From Balaenoptera acutorostrata (Eukaryota > Chordata > Mammalia > Artiodactyla > Balaenopteridae): a stretch of DNA of 64,000 bases. The DNA lies in assembly GCF_949987535.1 (NCBI RefSeq), contig NC_080077.1, positions 38,582,561 through 38,646,560 on the forward strand, written 5' to 3'. The notes under the pieces were generated by a model. That model did not search any database. It had not been told where the DNA came from and was given only the letters and a program-made list of their open reading frames with translations. This document shows positions 1 to 11,231 of the stretch, in pieces (position 1 is the stretch's first letter; every line of letters starts with the position of its first letter). The position numbers were made by a program, and so were the translations under genes.

Positions 1-810
1 ATCTCCCCTCAAATGGCCATTTAAACCTCAATTACTAGTAAAGTAGAATGCTTTCCATCCAACAGCTGCAGTCCGTCTACTTCATGATAAGTATGATAGG
101 TTGTTACTAAGGTAATTCCATCGTGGTCTAAGAGATCCAAAGATGTAAAGCCACTGTATTATAACTAGCCCTGTTGAAGTGTTCGTGCCCTGATCATCCC
201 AAATGGAAAATGGCTAGTCATTTGCAAATTTAGTGATTTGGCAAGCTCCTCAATTAATGCTCTCAACAATAGATGTCAATATGCTTAGTTTCCGTTCACA
301 ATGAAGAAAGAGAGAGGGAGAGACGGGAGAAAAAAGAAGACAAAGAGAAATGCAGAAAGACCATTGGGCCACAGATTTATTTGGATATTTCTCGTATCTA
401 CAATATTTGGAGGTGACATTTTGGTCCTGAGAGTTTTTGTCAGAGTCCTAAACAACCACAGCACTGCAGCCAATCCCTGTAATTTTTCTTCCCTGCCAAT
501 GTTCTACAAGCCTGCCTCTTTACATGTTCTATCACGGCTTCTGAAATACAAATTTCTTGAGGGCAGTCCTCTTGGGTTCATCAGTGTATCACCCTCAGTG
601 CCAAGAAAAGCATCTCACACTTACTACCCACTGCACAATCATTGAGTATTAAGTGGAAGCAGTTACAAATATAAAAGAATTTCACTTCCCAAAATTCTCA
701 GATTGCAGTAAAATAAAAGGACGATTTACAGAATTAGAATTCAATGGGTCTCCACTACATTAAAATGTTCTCTATAATAGCACATAAATTAGAGAAGTTC
801 TACATGTCCT
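1..810. other. Unassigned AT-rich DNA
   Basis: I recognise no gene or repeat family here. The open frames at 301-645 (plus) and 285-473 (minus) overlap the same stretch, have biased composition and show no domain. Bases 301-356 are almost all purine on the plus strand (long GA-rich run), which explains the lysine/arginine-rich start of the plus-strand frame. Confidence 0.6.
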
Positions 811-1463
811 TGTTCCCTTGCAGTCTGTTTTCAAGACAAAAGCCAGTGTGATCCTCTTAAAATATACTCAGGTCATGCCACCCCTCTGCTCAAAATTCTC
901 CAACAGCTTTCCATCTCAGAATAAATGTAATGGCCTGAGTCCCTCCATTATCAGACTTACTACCCACTTCTCACCTCTTTGACTTCACTTCCTGTAACTC
1001 TCCCTGAACTCACTCCACTACAGGCACATTGGGCTCCTTGCTGATTCTTGAACACAGCAGATATTCTCTTGCTTCAACACTTTCACACATTCTGTCTTCT
1101 CAGCCTAGGGAACTCTTTCCCCGGATACCTGTGTGGCTCACGCCCTTATTTCCTTCAGTCATTTACTCAAAATTCATCTTCTCATTCAAAGCTTCCAGAT
1201 CACTTTGTCTACATTTACAGTCTCACCCCTACCATGTGTTCCAAACCTCCCACTTCTGCTTTATTATTTCTCCTCTGCGCTTACCACACTCTAACATATT
1301 ATGTATGTTACCTTTTTATCTTATTTCCTGTCTTCCTCACTAGAATGTAAGCTCCATGAGGGCTGGGATTTTTCTTTTTGGTTTACTAACATACACTCTG
1401 TGCCTAGAACAGTGCCTGACACACCGCAGGTGTTCAATACATATTCCTGAAGGACTGAATCTC
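811..1463 (+). repeat. L2 LINE, 3' portion
   Basis: This matches the 3' third of an L2 (LINE/CR1-clade) element in sense orientation. It begins near the L2 phrase for 'cagtctgttttcaag...gtgatcct'. It passes through the conserved 'cctctgctcaaaattctcc' region and ends with the diagnostic L2 tail 'agaatgtaagctccatgagg' and 'agaacagtgcctgacaca', then a degenerate 'caatacatattcctgaa'. Two overlapping open frames of about 100 codons (1029-1343 and 1048-1350) lie inside and are L2 shadows. The copy is diverged and cannot move. Confidence 0.85.
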
Positions 1464-2835
1464 AGTAATGATAATAAAACTTTTTTTGAAATAACAAGTG
1501 TTAAAAATCAGGAAGAGTACTTGCTTGCTACTATAGTGATTTATAGATGCTGTTTTAACTCTAACTAGCTGTATAATCATTACTAATCACTTGGTTTGCT
1601 ATCTTTAACAAAATCATTACCAATGAGAATCAATAAAGACTATTAATCATTAATCTCCTCTCTCTTATACTTTGCCAGAAAGCAGAAATCCCTCAGCCTT
1701 AAGATGCCTTATCCACAGAATGGACCCACAAAACTATTTTTACGTATAGCTTGAGGAATTATGAAAGGGAAGAAGGCAGAGGTGTCTAGAGGAAGACCCC
1801 ACCTCAGGCATGGGTGTGGATAGTTAAGAATCACTGTTACAGTCTTCCAGGCATCAGTTACCCTTGGAGAATTAGGGCAGACCCACTCTGCTTTAGATTT
1901 CATTTTAAGGGCACATGTTCTTCATCTTCTGGTCTAGTGGTTATGTTTTTGTTTTTCGTAATGTTCTTTACCTATTATCAATAATGACAATGACAGCAAG
2001 AGTAGCAGTAACCACAGCAATCATTTATCGAACCCTGATCTGTTTAGGCTAAACCTCTGGGTGACATTGACTAATATCATGTTTTAAGATACTTATTTGT
2101 ATTTCTTTCCTCTATTTTACTTTCCTCTTTTAACATCCCCCTCCACCATTCACTTGGTAATGGATACTTTCATCATTGCCTCAGGGAGGTGTATGAAAGA
2201 GATAAGATTAGGACTGGGTGGTGAGTTACAAAAGATTAAATCCTTATAAGGCAGGGAATTCACAAGGACTGGATTCCCTCTGTCCTCCCCGTACAAATAC
2301 ACACACCACCACCACCACCAAAGACTAGAAAGTGTTTTCATCCAGAATGGGGGAAGCCACAGGATGTGAGAGATCTCTGGGAGAAAGCTACACAGTGACA
2401 ATGGAAATACGACAAGACCCAATGAGGAAATGTCAGAGAGAGCAAGCAGACCCGAAGAGGCAGGTGGACAGGGAAGATGGATGCCTCAGTGGTACACTGG
2501 GTGGACAGATGACTCACTGACTGGAGGTGCCCACACCTCCCTCTCTGCCTCACCCACACCAGCGCAGTGGTGGCTCTACAACATGTATAGTTGGGCTCAG
2601 GATCCCTAACCTGGATAGAAGGCTCGGCGTTCATCTGGGTTTGCAAAGTACTTTAGAGAAAATTGACAAAGTGTAAACTATCCATTCATCCTATACACAA
2701 AACTTACTGCAGCCCTGACCAGAATGCATGGAGGGGAGAACTACTCAAATGACTAAGGTGAAATTTTGTTGGGTTTGTTTTGTCTTTTGTAGAAAGTAAA
2801 GACTAGATCCCACGTCCACCTGGGATTCATACCTG
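1464..2835. other. Unassigned DNA
   Basis: Apart from a short (ACC)n run at 2304-2320 nothing is recognisable. Frames on both strands around 2150-2646 overlap each other and cross the ACC run, which gives the tryptophan run in the minus frame. They have no domain signature. Confidence 0.5.
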
Positions 2836-3012
2836 CTACATGTGCACTATTTTATTTCCATTTCAAAACAATCCTATGTAGGGGAAACTGTTATTTTTTT
2901 CTAGTTTACAGTTGAGAAAAATTGGTGCCCAGAGAGGTTAAGTTACTTGCCTAAAGGTCTAACTGGTTCAAGGTTATGTTCTTAATCTCTGCGACATAGA
3001 GCTTCCAGTCTT
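2836..3012 (-). repeat. MIR SINE
   Basis: An antisense MIR (ancient tRNA-derived SINE, CORE-SINE group). The order of landmarks is the MIR order read on the minus strand: 'aacaatcctatgtagggg', then a 'tttacagttgagaaa' core, then 'gcccagagaggttaagt' and 'acttgcctaaaggtc'. Divergence is that of a very old insertion. Confidence 0.85.
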
Positions 3013-3314
3013 AATAATTTTATATTATTAGATATTAGTTTTGAGTTATTATTTTGCTTTCCATGGTTCCCTGGATGCACTGAAACAAGAAGCTAAAAAA
3101 ATAAAGCCTTTTACAAAATCATGACTTTAATCATTGGATATTTTTGTACTGACCTAATGCTTGCACCAAAAAATGAAAGAATGAATAAAGATCCAATCCA
3201 TGATGCAAGTTCCGATCCTTCATTTCCTTTTGAGGTCGGGCATGATGAAACAACCAAGTAATACAAATATACAAAGGTACAGAATTGTGTGTGGGCTGAC
3301 TGTGGGAACATGTT

Positions 3315-3495
3315 GCCACCTTTGCTGTTTAGCAGCTGTGTGACTGACCACCTTAATTCCTCTATCTATACTCAGATTTTTATCATCTTTAAAAAGATTA
3401 CCACAGTGGCACCTACTTCATAAGACAGTCTGAGAATTAAATGAGTAAACCTATGTCAGGTGCACAGAAGTGAGGGCTTTAAAGTGAGTGCTAGG
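3315..3495 (+). repeat. MIR SINE
   Basis: A sense-strand MIR. 'agcagctgtgtgac' is followed by a decayed 'cctctatctatactcagatt', then 'ttatcatctttaaaaagatt', 'cctacttcataagacag' and 'gagaattaaatgagtaaac', which is the canonical MIR order. It faces the minus-strand MIR 300 bp upstream, so the two were independent insertions. Confidence 0.8.
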
Positions 3496-4374
3496 TTTTA
3501 ACGCAGACAATATTTCAAATCATTTTCTCTCATAACCAGGAAATAAAACTAGAACTTTCTAGGTCTTACATAAATTACATTTTGTCCTGCTTTATTTCAA
3601 ACAGACTTCCATAAATGGTCCAGGAAAATTAAGGAATTTTCATTTACCTGAATAATTTCTAATTTTATAATCATGAAGACCCCAATTAAACGTGGTATAA
3701 TCCAAGAAAAAATTCACTGTTCTGAAAATGCTGGGTGAATAAATTAGTTCTAGGTGATGTGCAGGGTGGATTCCATACTCTGAGACGATAAGAGTCATAG
3801 GAAGTTTGGGCAACCTGATCTCTGAAGCAAATCATAAACCTCAGACCCGGAACCTGCCTCCATCCGTTAAGGGTCTATGTCAATATGGCATTTTCAAAAA
3901 GGGTATACAAGAGCAACTCAGGCTTGAGGGCAGAGATTCACAGTGTGTTTTACCCTTTGGTTAGCTGACTAGAGCATAACAGAAGTGATAAAAAAAACAT
4001 TAGCTCAAAATTCATTGGTCATCTGCTTTCATCCATCTTGACAATGAACTGGATTTTTTGGATGACCAACCTGATCAGGGATGTGGAAAGCAATCCTTTG
4101 GAAAAGAAATCCATTCAGTTACAGCCTAAGAGAAAAGCATGGGCAATCTCAGGCACAAGATTTTATTGTTCACTACTAGAATTTGTTGCTTTTATATGCC
4201 GCTGTGTATTGTTTCTCATGCAACTTTTTATCAAGAGAAGAATGCTAATAAGACACTGTTTATCCCAGGAGGAAAGACATTATGGAAAAAATAATGTGAA
4301 GATGAATTCTATCCTCTTGACGTATTCACACATAAATTCTATTTGCTAATGCTTATTAGTGTTTAAAATGTAAC
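3496..4374. other. Unassigned DNA
   Basis: No repeat or gene recognised. A 103-codon plus-strand frame (4038-4349) has a basic, aromatic-rich product with no motif I know and no splice or promoter context. I treat it as chance. Confidence 0.5.
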
Positions 4375-4555
4375 AGGAATTTAGAATACTTACCTTTGCT
4401 TTACACCTCAAGAATCCTGAAATGTAGGCTATTAAGCTGTTGCCTAGATGAAGAAACTGAGGCACAGACATTTCAAGTAAATTGCACAAGACCAAACATT
4501 AGAGGAGGGATTTGAAACCAAGATTTTCTGAAGTCCAAGACTCAATACCCATGCT
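4375..4555 (-). repeat. MIR SINE
   Basis: An antisense MIR: 'aatacttacctttgctttac', 'atgaagaaactgaggcacag', 'aaattgcacaagacc' and 'gagggatttgaaacc' follow each other in MIR minus-strand order. The central CORE domain is the best preserved part. Confidence 0.85.
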
Positions 4556-7244
4556 CAACTATTGGGAAAAGAATGTTGCTGGTATATGGCTGTTAGATTT
4601 AGGATTGTATGGGGTTTTTTTCCCCCCTTTTCTCTTTTTCTGATAGTGGTGTTGAAGTTACATAAAAGTATTAAGGACTGTCAGTTTCCATCTGGTTCCT
4701 GGGTTATCTTTCAATGGACTCTGAGATAGCAAATGTGGCTGGTTACATTTAAGATTGATCAGACTGCCTCACATTCTTTAACAAGGCTATGAATTATACA
4801 TAGACATGCAAGGGCTCTCTGCAGTATCTCATTTTTCACAGAAATATGTGAAAGGAAATCACCCTTCATCAGAAACCAGTGCAGTTTACCTAAGATAAAT
4901 CTGTGACCTGTACCTGTGGGTGAAGACCTTTTGGATTATTGCCGCAGCAACATCTCCCTAATCTTCAAAGTATTTTGCCCAAATGATGATCTCAGAGCCC
5001 AAGGATTAAAGTCTCCTTCTTGCCAACTGACTTGCTGAGAATAGAGTAGCATGTCAACATTCCAAGGGGTAACTACCCTGGTAAAGGATGATTTAATTAG
5101 ATATCTGAAATGAACTTTTGTTCTATACCCATTTGTTCATTGAAGAAGAGCTTCCAAAGAAAGGTGGTGTTGTCCCTTTAGAATTATTAAAGGCTTTGAG
5201 GAGCAGCAGCCTGAGCAAGGAAATGATGCCCAGAAGACACCAGCACCATGGGCTGTTTATGACGTGGGTAGATAAAGGGAAAACAGAACAGAGACTACTT
5301 TCTAAAGCAAAGGACAAGTAAGAGTATATTTTAATGCAAGCGTCCTATGACTGACTATGGCTAGAGTGATGGTTTCAATTTGATGGTCTGAGCAAATTGT
5401 GTTTCATGTAGTTTGTTTGGGTATCAATGATCAACACAGAGAACTCTGGACATTCTGATCACTGACTGTGATGCGCTTTCTCTTGTTTAGTATTCACAGG
5501 TGAGCCTGACTTTCTCTTATTTTCCATTCATAACAAATTTCTAAAACGGGAGCTTTCCTTCTATTGCTCCATGACTAGCTGCATGAAAATGCATCACCCT
5601 CTGTGAGACAGAAGGATCACATGGTTATCCAGCAGCTGTGCCTTGTTCAAAATATCAGTATGAATTAACATGCATATTATGAGGATGCAGGCAACCACTT
5701 TGCCTTCCCCCGCTCTCCCCCAAGGTTGACACTGTTCAAACAAATGTCTGAAATTAGACAAGTGTTCTTTATCCTTAGCAGAATATGGAAAATTCACAAA
5801 TTCTAGTATATGAGCACATAAACATTTCACCATTTCTCAAATATACAAGTGTGAAATGGCTGTCATAAATACAAATGTTCATAGCTGTACACAAGATGGG
5901 GCCAACCACATTACGGCAGCATGCCTTCTTGCATTTTATCATGGCACTAAAATATGCAGTTCCCTCCCTTGAAAAAGCACTGTTACAGGCATTATAAAGA
6001 AATGAGCCACAATGTGGTCTGAGCAATTATCACCCTGGAGGGAAACACAATGATGCAAGTGAACAGGAATAGCTGTTTAGACAACCGGACTCTACTAGTT
6101 CATTATCAGAGCCAAGGGGTTTAATTCATCACCTGGCTTCAACTTTAGAGAATTCCATTCAGCTTGAGGACTAAGGCAGTGACGGGACTTAACGAGAAAG
6201 CCTACTGAGGACAATCAAAAACTGACTATAAATAGAGGTGGCTACTTAGAGTAATAATTAGATGTTCATGAAGAGACGAGGCATATGTTAGGTTGTACTA
6301 TTGTTTTATAATGCTCTTTTTTTTGTTAAAGCGTCTTACTATCTACTTTTAATCTCTCTAATATCAATGTTTAAGGATGGAGAGAAGCAGTGCTTAACAG
6401 GAAACTGCATCTGATTGTAATGTCCATTTAACGATGAAGTAATATAAAAAGACTTGCGAGTCCTTCCTGTAGGACTTCTTCATATTCAAAACCATTATCT
6501 TGGGTTGCACCATAGCTATATTTGTGATAGCCTCTTATTTTTTTTTAAAAAACTCCCATTGTTTTGGCGTCTATAATGAAACAAATAAACACCCACCACA
6601 GAAGAAAAGGAAGAAGTACAAATCAATATATACAGCATTGCTATACTCTCTAGTCCCCTAAAATGAAGAAAGACATTCACCGTTTCCTAAAGGCAGTATC
6701 TTTATAAAACAGTACCATATTTGGCAGATGTTTGTCTCATGGGGCTGCCCTCCAACATGAGGTATATATAACAAAACAGGAGAATTTGCTAGGTTGGGGA
6801 AATTACTTCAGTTGAAAGTAGAATGCTTAATAAAGTAACAGCTGCACATGAACAACAAATATTATAGAAAAGATGATATGGAAAAAATGAAAATTCCAGA
6901 GTCAGACAGTGAGTTATCAACACATACTAGAAGAAAACTGGTGTGCCACTGCAATCTTTCAAACAGTGTCCGCGGTTCATCATGGAAGTTTTATAATAAA
7001 TGTTATTAGGGAGGAGAGAAGGTTCACTTCTGATTTTCGGAGTAAATAATACTAATGATTTGAACTCTCTCTCTCTCCTCACCATAAGAAGTAGAATACT
7101 ATTGAATTAGGGAGGAGTTAAAGCAGCCTCCAAACTAACAAACTACCCTAGGTGTGCTGATATTGAATCTTTATTCTGTCAGGGAATACTCTAAAGACAC
7201 AACTCCTTTCCCAAATTATTTTTTCATGTTCCTTCATTTGGGGA
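4556..7244. other. Unassigned DNA, mostly unique
   Basis: This 2.7 kb stretch has no repeat I can name and no long open frame. The longest frames (5118-5321 plus, 5123-5317 minus, 5594-5833 minus, 5775-6026 minus) are 64-83 codons and partly complementary to each other, so at most one of any pair could be real. Conserved non-coding elements could lie here, but that needs alignment. Confidence 0.5.
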
Positions 7245-7585
7245 AAATAACATTATCACTATTTGCAGAAGACATGATTTCCTATGCAGAAGATAAAAAT
7301 AAATACACAGATAATTAATAGAATAAGAATGTGAGATTAGTAAATTTGCTGTATTTATATTTAGCAACAAAAACATTTAAAAATGACATATTGATAATAT
7401 ATTCTTAAAGCAATGAATTTAGAAATTCATAACCATGTCTGAGAGAAATGTCTAATCTAAACAAATAAAGGGATAGACCATGTTCATGAACTGCAAACCT
7501 AGTATTGAAAAATGTCAATTTGTCCCCAAATTGATTATAAGTTCAATGCATAACCAATCAAAATGTCTGTTGATATTTTCACTAT
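7245..7585 (+). repeat. Old L1 ORF2 fragment
   Basis: A decayed sense fragment of the LINE-1 reverse transcriptase region. 'cactatttgcagaagacatg' corresponds to the FADD catalytic box region of ORF2p. It is followed by weakly preserved downstream ORF2 phrases ('gaccatgttcatgaactg', 'aattgattataagttcaatg', 'aaccaatcaaaatg'). Multiple stops and frameshifts leave no coding capacity. It resembles eutherian-age L1M copies. Confidence 0.75.
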
Positions 7586-7669
7586 CTTTGTTATCCTACA
7601 GATTTTGAGAAGTAAATACATAACTGCAAGAAGGAAGACAAATGAATTTACTTTCATAATTTTTATTTA

Positions 7670-7890
7670 ACTAATTTGTATATAGTTGCTGCTCTGTGGC
7701 AGGCATTTTTCTGAGTGCCTACAAATATGAATTGATATAATTCTCATAACAACCTCATGAATTAGGTATTATCTCTAATTTAGAAATAAGGATACTGAAG
7801 CACAGAGAAGCTAAATAACTTGACAAAAGTCACAAAGGTAGTAAACTGAACCCAGAGTTTCTGAGATTTTGCTTTTAACCACTAACAGTG
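7670..7890 (-). repeat. MIR SINE
   Basis: An antisense MIR: 'tctgagtgcctacaaatatg', 'ctcataacaacctcatgaat', 'taaggatactgaagcacag' and 'aagtcacaaaggtagtaa' occur in order. It is relatively complete, covering most of the CORE and the 3' part. Confidence 0.85.
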
Positions 7891-8094
7891 AAAGAGTGAA
7901 GAAAAGCAATTGAATCTTCTTCCATCCTATTCTAGGATAAATTTGTAAAGTACTACATATCTAACTTCCTTTAGTACATGCTTAATTGTAAATTAGACAT
8001 AAAAGTTCATGCTATGCATGAATATAAAGTATATATGCACATATGTATTTTAAATAATAAAAATATCTATTAAGACTAAGAAATAGTTTATAGC

Positions 8095-8880
8095 CAGTAA
8101 CTCAGAAGTCCCCCATGTGGTACCCCCATTTTATTATCTCATCTTCCTGCTTCAGGTAACAACTATCCTGAAATTGGTGTTAATGATTTTATTGCCCTTT
8201 GTTTAATAGTTTTTACCACCTATGTTTGTATCACTAAACGATATTTTAGTTTATGTTGTATTATACATTATAAAATGATTTATAGTTGAGATGATCTATG
8301 ATTTGTTACTTTGCTCAAAATTATGATCTTGATATTGGTCTTATAATGCATTTATTTGTAGCTTTTTCATCCATTTCACTAATGAATATGACGTTTATTT
8401 ATCCTTTCTCCTGTGAATAGATTAATGCATGGTTTCCAGTTTTGGGTATATATTTGTGTGTGAGTAACCATGCATAAGGACACACATGCACACACACTGT
8501 TACAAATGTTACAGTCATAAATATTCTTTATATACCTTCTTCACATGTATAAGAATTTCTATAGGCTTCAAATTTAGGATTAGAATTGTTAGGCAGTAGG
8601 ACTTACAAACTAATATTTTTTTAGGGGATGACAAACATTTTCCCAAAGAGTTCTATCAGCTTGAATTCCCACCAAAGGAGTTTGAGGGGAACCAACAGTA
8701 CATACAAAGAATATCAACAGTTTTGACTGACTTATTAAAATTCCTCCATCTGGTGGTTTTATAATGGGTTCCCAGTGTAGGTTTAATTATCATTTTCCTT
8801 ATTGCTAAATAGCTTTAATATCCATGCAGGTGATTACTAACAATTTTAAATTCCTCTTTTGTAAAATGCCTGTTCATTTC
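8095..8880 (-). repeat. Ancient L1/HAL1-like element, 3' part (first half)
   Basis: This is the reverse complement of an old LINE-1-type 3' end. It carries the usual series of phrases: 'ggtaacaactatcctgaaat', 'aattgttaggcagtagg' and 'tcccaaagagttctatcag', then 'gcttgaattcccaccaaagg'. Its sequence is broken at 8880/11218 by a younger L1 and resumes beyond it. The two parts sum to about 2.5 kb, which is close to the length of HAL1, an L1 relative lacking ORF2. I could not confirm the HAL1 assignment; an L1M subfamily is the alternative. Confidence 0.65.
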
Positions 8881-8883
8881 TTT
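8870..8883. repeat. Target-site duplication, left copy
   Basis: The 14-mer ctgttcatttcttt recurs exactly at 11218-11231, on the other side of the nested L1. The last three T residues are ambiguous because they merge with the poly-T tail of the element, so the certain duplication is 11 bp. Confidence 0.85.
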
Positions 8884-9618
8884 TTTTTTTTTTCTTTAAC
8901 ATCTTTATTGGAGTATAATTGCTTTACAGTGGTGTGTTAGTTTCTGCTTTATAACAAAGTGAATCAGCTATACATATATATATCCCCATATCTCCTCCCT
9001 CTTGCGTCTCCCTCCCACCATCCCTATTCCACCCCTCTAGGTGGTAACAAAGTACCGAGCTGATCTCCCTGTGCTATGCGGCTGCTAACCACTAGCTATC
9101 TATTTTACATTTGGTAGTGTATATATGTCCATGCCACTCTCTCACTTCATCCCAGCTTACCCTTCCTCCACCCCGTGTCCTCAAGTCCATTTTCTACATC
9201 TGTGTCTTTATTCCTGTCCTGCCCCTAGGTTCGTCAGAACCTTTTTTTTTTTTAGATTCCATATGTATGTGTTAGCATATGGTATTTATTTTTCTCTTTC
9301 TGACTTACTTCACTCTGTATGACAGACTCTAGTTCCATCCACCTCACTACAAATAACTCAATTTCGTTTCCTTTTCTGGCTGAGTAATATTCCATTGTAT
9401 ATATGTGCCACATCTTCTTTATCCATTCATCTGTCTATGGACACTTAGGTTGCTTCCATGTCCTGGCTTTTGTAAATAGAGCTGCAATGAACATTGTGGT
9501 ACATGACTCATTGAATTATGGTTTTCTCAGGGTATATGCCCAGTGGTGGGATTGCTGGGTCATATGGTAATTCTATTTTTAGTTTTTTAAGGAACCTCCA
9601 TACTGTTCTCCATAGTGG

Positions 9619-10188
9619 CTATATCAATTTACATTCCCACCAACAGCACAAGAGGGTTCCCTTTTCTCCACACCCTCTCCAGCATTTATTGTTTGTAGAT
9701 TTCTTGATGATGGCCATTCTGACTGGTGGCCATCTGCTTCTCCTGCTTCTCCTCATTGTAGTTTTGATTTGCATTTCTCTAATGATTAGCGATGTTGAGC
9801 ATCCTTTCATGTGTTTGTTGGCAATCTGTATATCTTCTTTGGAGAAATGTCTATTTAGGTCTTGTGTCCATTTTTGGATTGGGTTGTTTGTTTTTTTGAT
9901 ATTGAGCTGCATGAGCTGCTTGTAAATTTTGGAGATTAATCCTTTGTCAGTTGCTTCATTTGCAAATATTTTCTCCCATTCTGAGGGTTGTCTTTTCATC
10001 TTGTTTATGGTTTCCTTTGCTATGCAAAAGCTTTTAAGTCTCGTTAGGTCCCATTTGTTTATTTTTGTTTTTATTTCCATTTCTATGTCCATTTCTCTAG
10101 GGGGTGGGTCAAAAACGATCTTGCTGTGATTTATGTCATAGAGATTCTGTCTATGTTTTCCTCTAGGAGTTTTATAGTGTCTGGCCAT
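9619..10188 (-). pseudogene. L1 ORF2p C-terminal fragment
   Basis: A 189-codon open piece of LINE-1 ORF2p downstream of the reverse transcriptase domain. Recognisable runs include [19 protein letters not shown] near the start and [19 protein letters not shown] around residues 74-92, both typical of the mammalian ORF2p C-terminal half. Full ORF2p is roughly 1,270 residues and this is an internal slice. It has no endonuclease or polymerase domain and no start codon of its own; the first Met is just the first in the open stretch. Confidence 0.85.
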
Positions 10189-10192
10189 ATAT

Positions 10193-10513
10193 TTAGGTCT
10201 TTAATCCATTTGAGTTTATTTTTGTGTATGGTGTTAGGGAGTGTTCTAATTTCATTCTTTTATGTCTAGCTGTCCAGTTTTCCCAGCACCACTTATTGAA
10301 GAGGCTGTCTTTTCTCCATTGTATACTCTTGCCTCCTTTATCAAATATAAGGCGACCATATGTGCATGGGTTTATCTCTGGGCTTTCTATCCTGTTCCAT
10401 TGATCTATATTTCTGTTTTTGCGCCAGTACCATACTGTCTTGATTACTGTAGCTTTGTAGTATAGTCTGAAGTCCGGGAGCCTGATTCCTCCAGCTCCAT
10501 TTTTCTTTCTCAA
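10193..10513 (-). pseudogene. L1 ORF2p thumb/linker fragment
   Basis: A 106-codon frame on the minus strand that encodes the ORF2p stretch just upstream of the fragment at 9619-10188. [19 protein letters not shown] and NKWCWENW are signature segments of the region following the reverse transcriptase fingers/palm. A stop and a frame change separate the two pieces, showing that the copy decayed after insertion. Confidence 0.85.
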
Positions 10514-10808
10514 GATTGCTTTGGCTATTCGGGACCTTTTGTGTTTCCATACAAATTATGAAATTTTTTGTTCTAATTCTGTGAAGAATGCTCTTGGTAG
10601 TTTGCTAGGGATTGCATTGAATCTGTAGATTGCTTTGGGTAGTATAGTCTTTTTCACAATGTTGATTCTTCCAATCTAAGAACATAGTATATCTCTCCAT
10701 CTGTTTGTATCATCTTTAATTTCTTTCATCAGTGTCTTACAGTTTTCTGCATAAAGGTCTTTTGCCTCCTTAGGTTTATTCCTATATATTTTATTCATTT
10801 TGTTGCAA

Positions 10809-11217
10809 ACTTACCTCAACATAATAAAGGCCATATATGACAAACCCATAGCCAACATTGTTCTCAGTGGTGAAAAACTGAAACCATTTCCTCTAAGATC
10901 AGGAATAAGACAAGGTTGTCCACTCTCACCACTATTACTCAACAGAAGTTTGGAAGTTTTAGCCACAGCAATCAGAGAAAAAAAAGAAATAAAAGGAATA
11001 CAAATGGGAAAAGAAGAAGTAAAACTGTCACTGTTTGCAGATGACATGATACTATACACAGAGTATCCTAAAGATGCTACCAGCAAACTACTAGAGCTAA
11101 TCAATGAATTTGGTAAAATAGCAGGATACAAAATTAATGCACAGAAATCTCTTGCATTTCTGTACACTAATAATGAAAAATCTGAAACAGAAATTAAGGA
11201 AACACTCCCATTTACCA
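10809..11217 (+). mobile_element. Young L1, inverted 5' segment
   Basis: A plus-strand slice of L1 ORF2 that is inverted relative to its 3' partner at 8881-10808. The slice ends at '...cccatttaccactg', and in ORF2 the next bases would be 'caacaaaa...', which is exactly where the antisense partner begins (read on the minus strand near 10808). The two breakpoints are therefore contiguous in ORF2, as expected for twin priming during target-primed reverse transcription. Confidence 0.9.
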
Positions 11218-11231
11218 CTGTTCATTTCTTT
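11218..11231. repeat. Target-site duplication, right copy
   Basis: Exact second copy of the 14-mer at 8870-8883. It marks the junction at which the older antisense L1/HAL1-like element resumes ('agctcatttcttcagctg'). Confidence 0.85.

Larger units (their letters stand above)
8881..10808 (-). mobile_element. Young cetartiodactyl L1, 3' segment (antisense)
   Basis: The 3' part of a fairly recent LINE-1 lies on the minus strand: poly-T (the A tail) at 8881-8893, then 3' UTR ('tctttattggagtataattg'), then ORF2 3' half. The same 3' UTR family recurs at 50038-50708. It continues as an inverted segment at 10809-11217. Frameshifts and stops break ORF2 into at least two frames, so it is dead. It inserted into an older L1/HAL1-like element and duplicated the target. 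Confidence 0.92.

Noticed and set aside
285..645. Overlapping frames on both strands (114 and 62 codons)
   Set aside because: Driven by a homopurine run at 301-356; low-complexity translation without domain.
2150..2646. Minus-strand frames of 90 and 102 codons and an opposing plus frame
   Set aside because: They overlap each other, and one contains a tryptophan run created by the ACC repeat at 2304-2320.
5118..5321. 67-codon plus frame with a soluble-looking, charged product
   Set aside because: A complementary 64-codon minus frame exists, no homologue is recognised and no splice sites frame it convincingly. Only a codon-conservation test could revive it.
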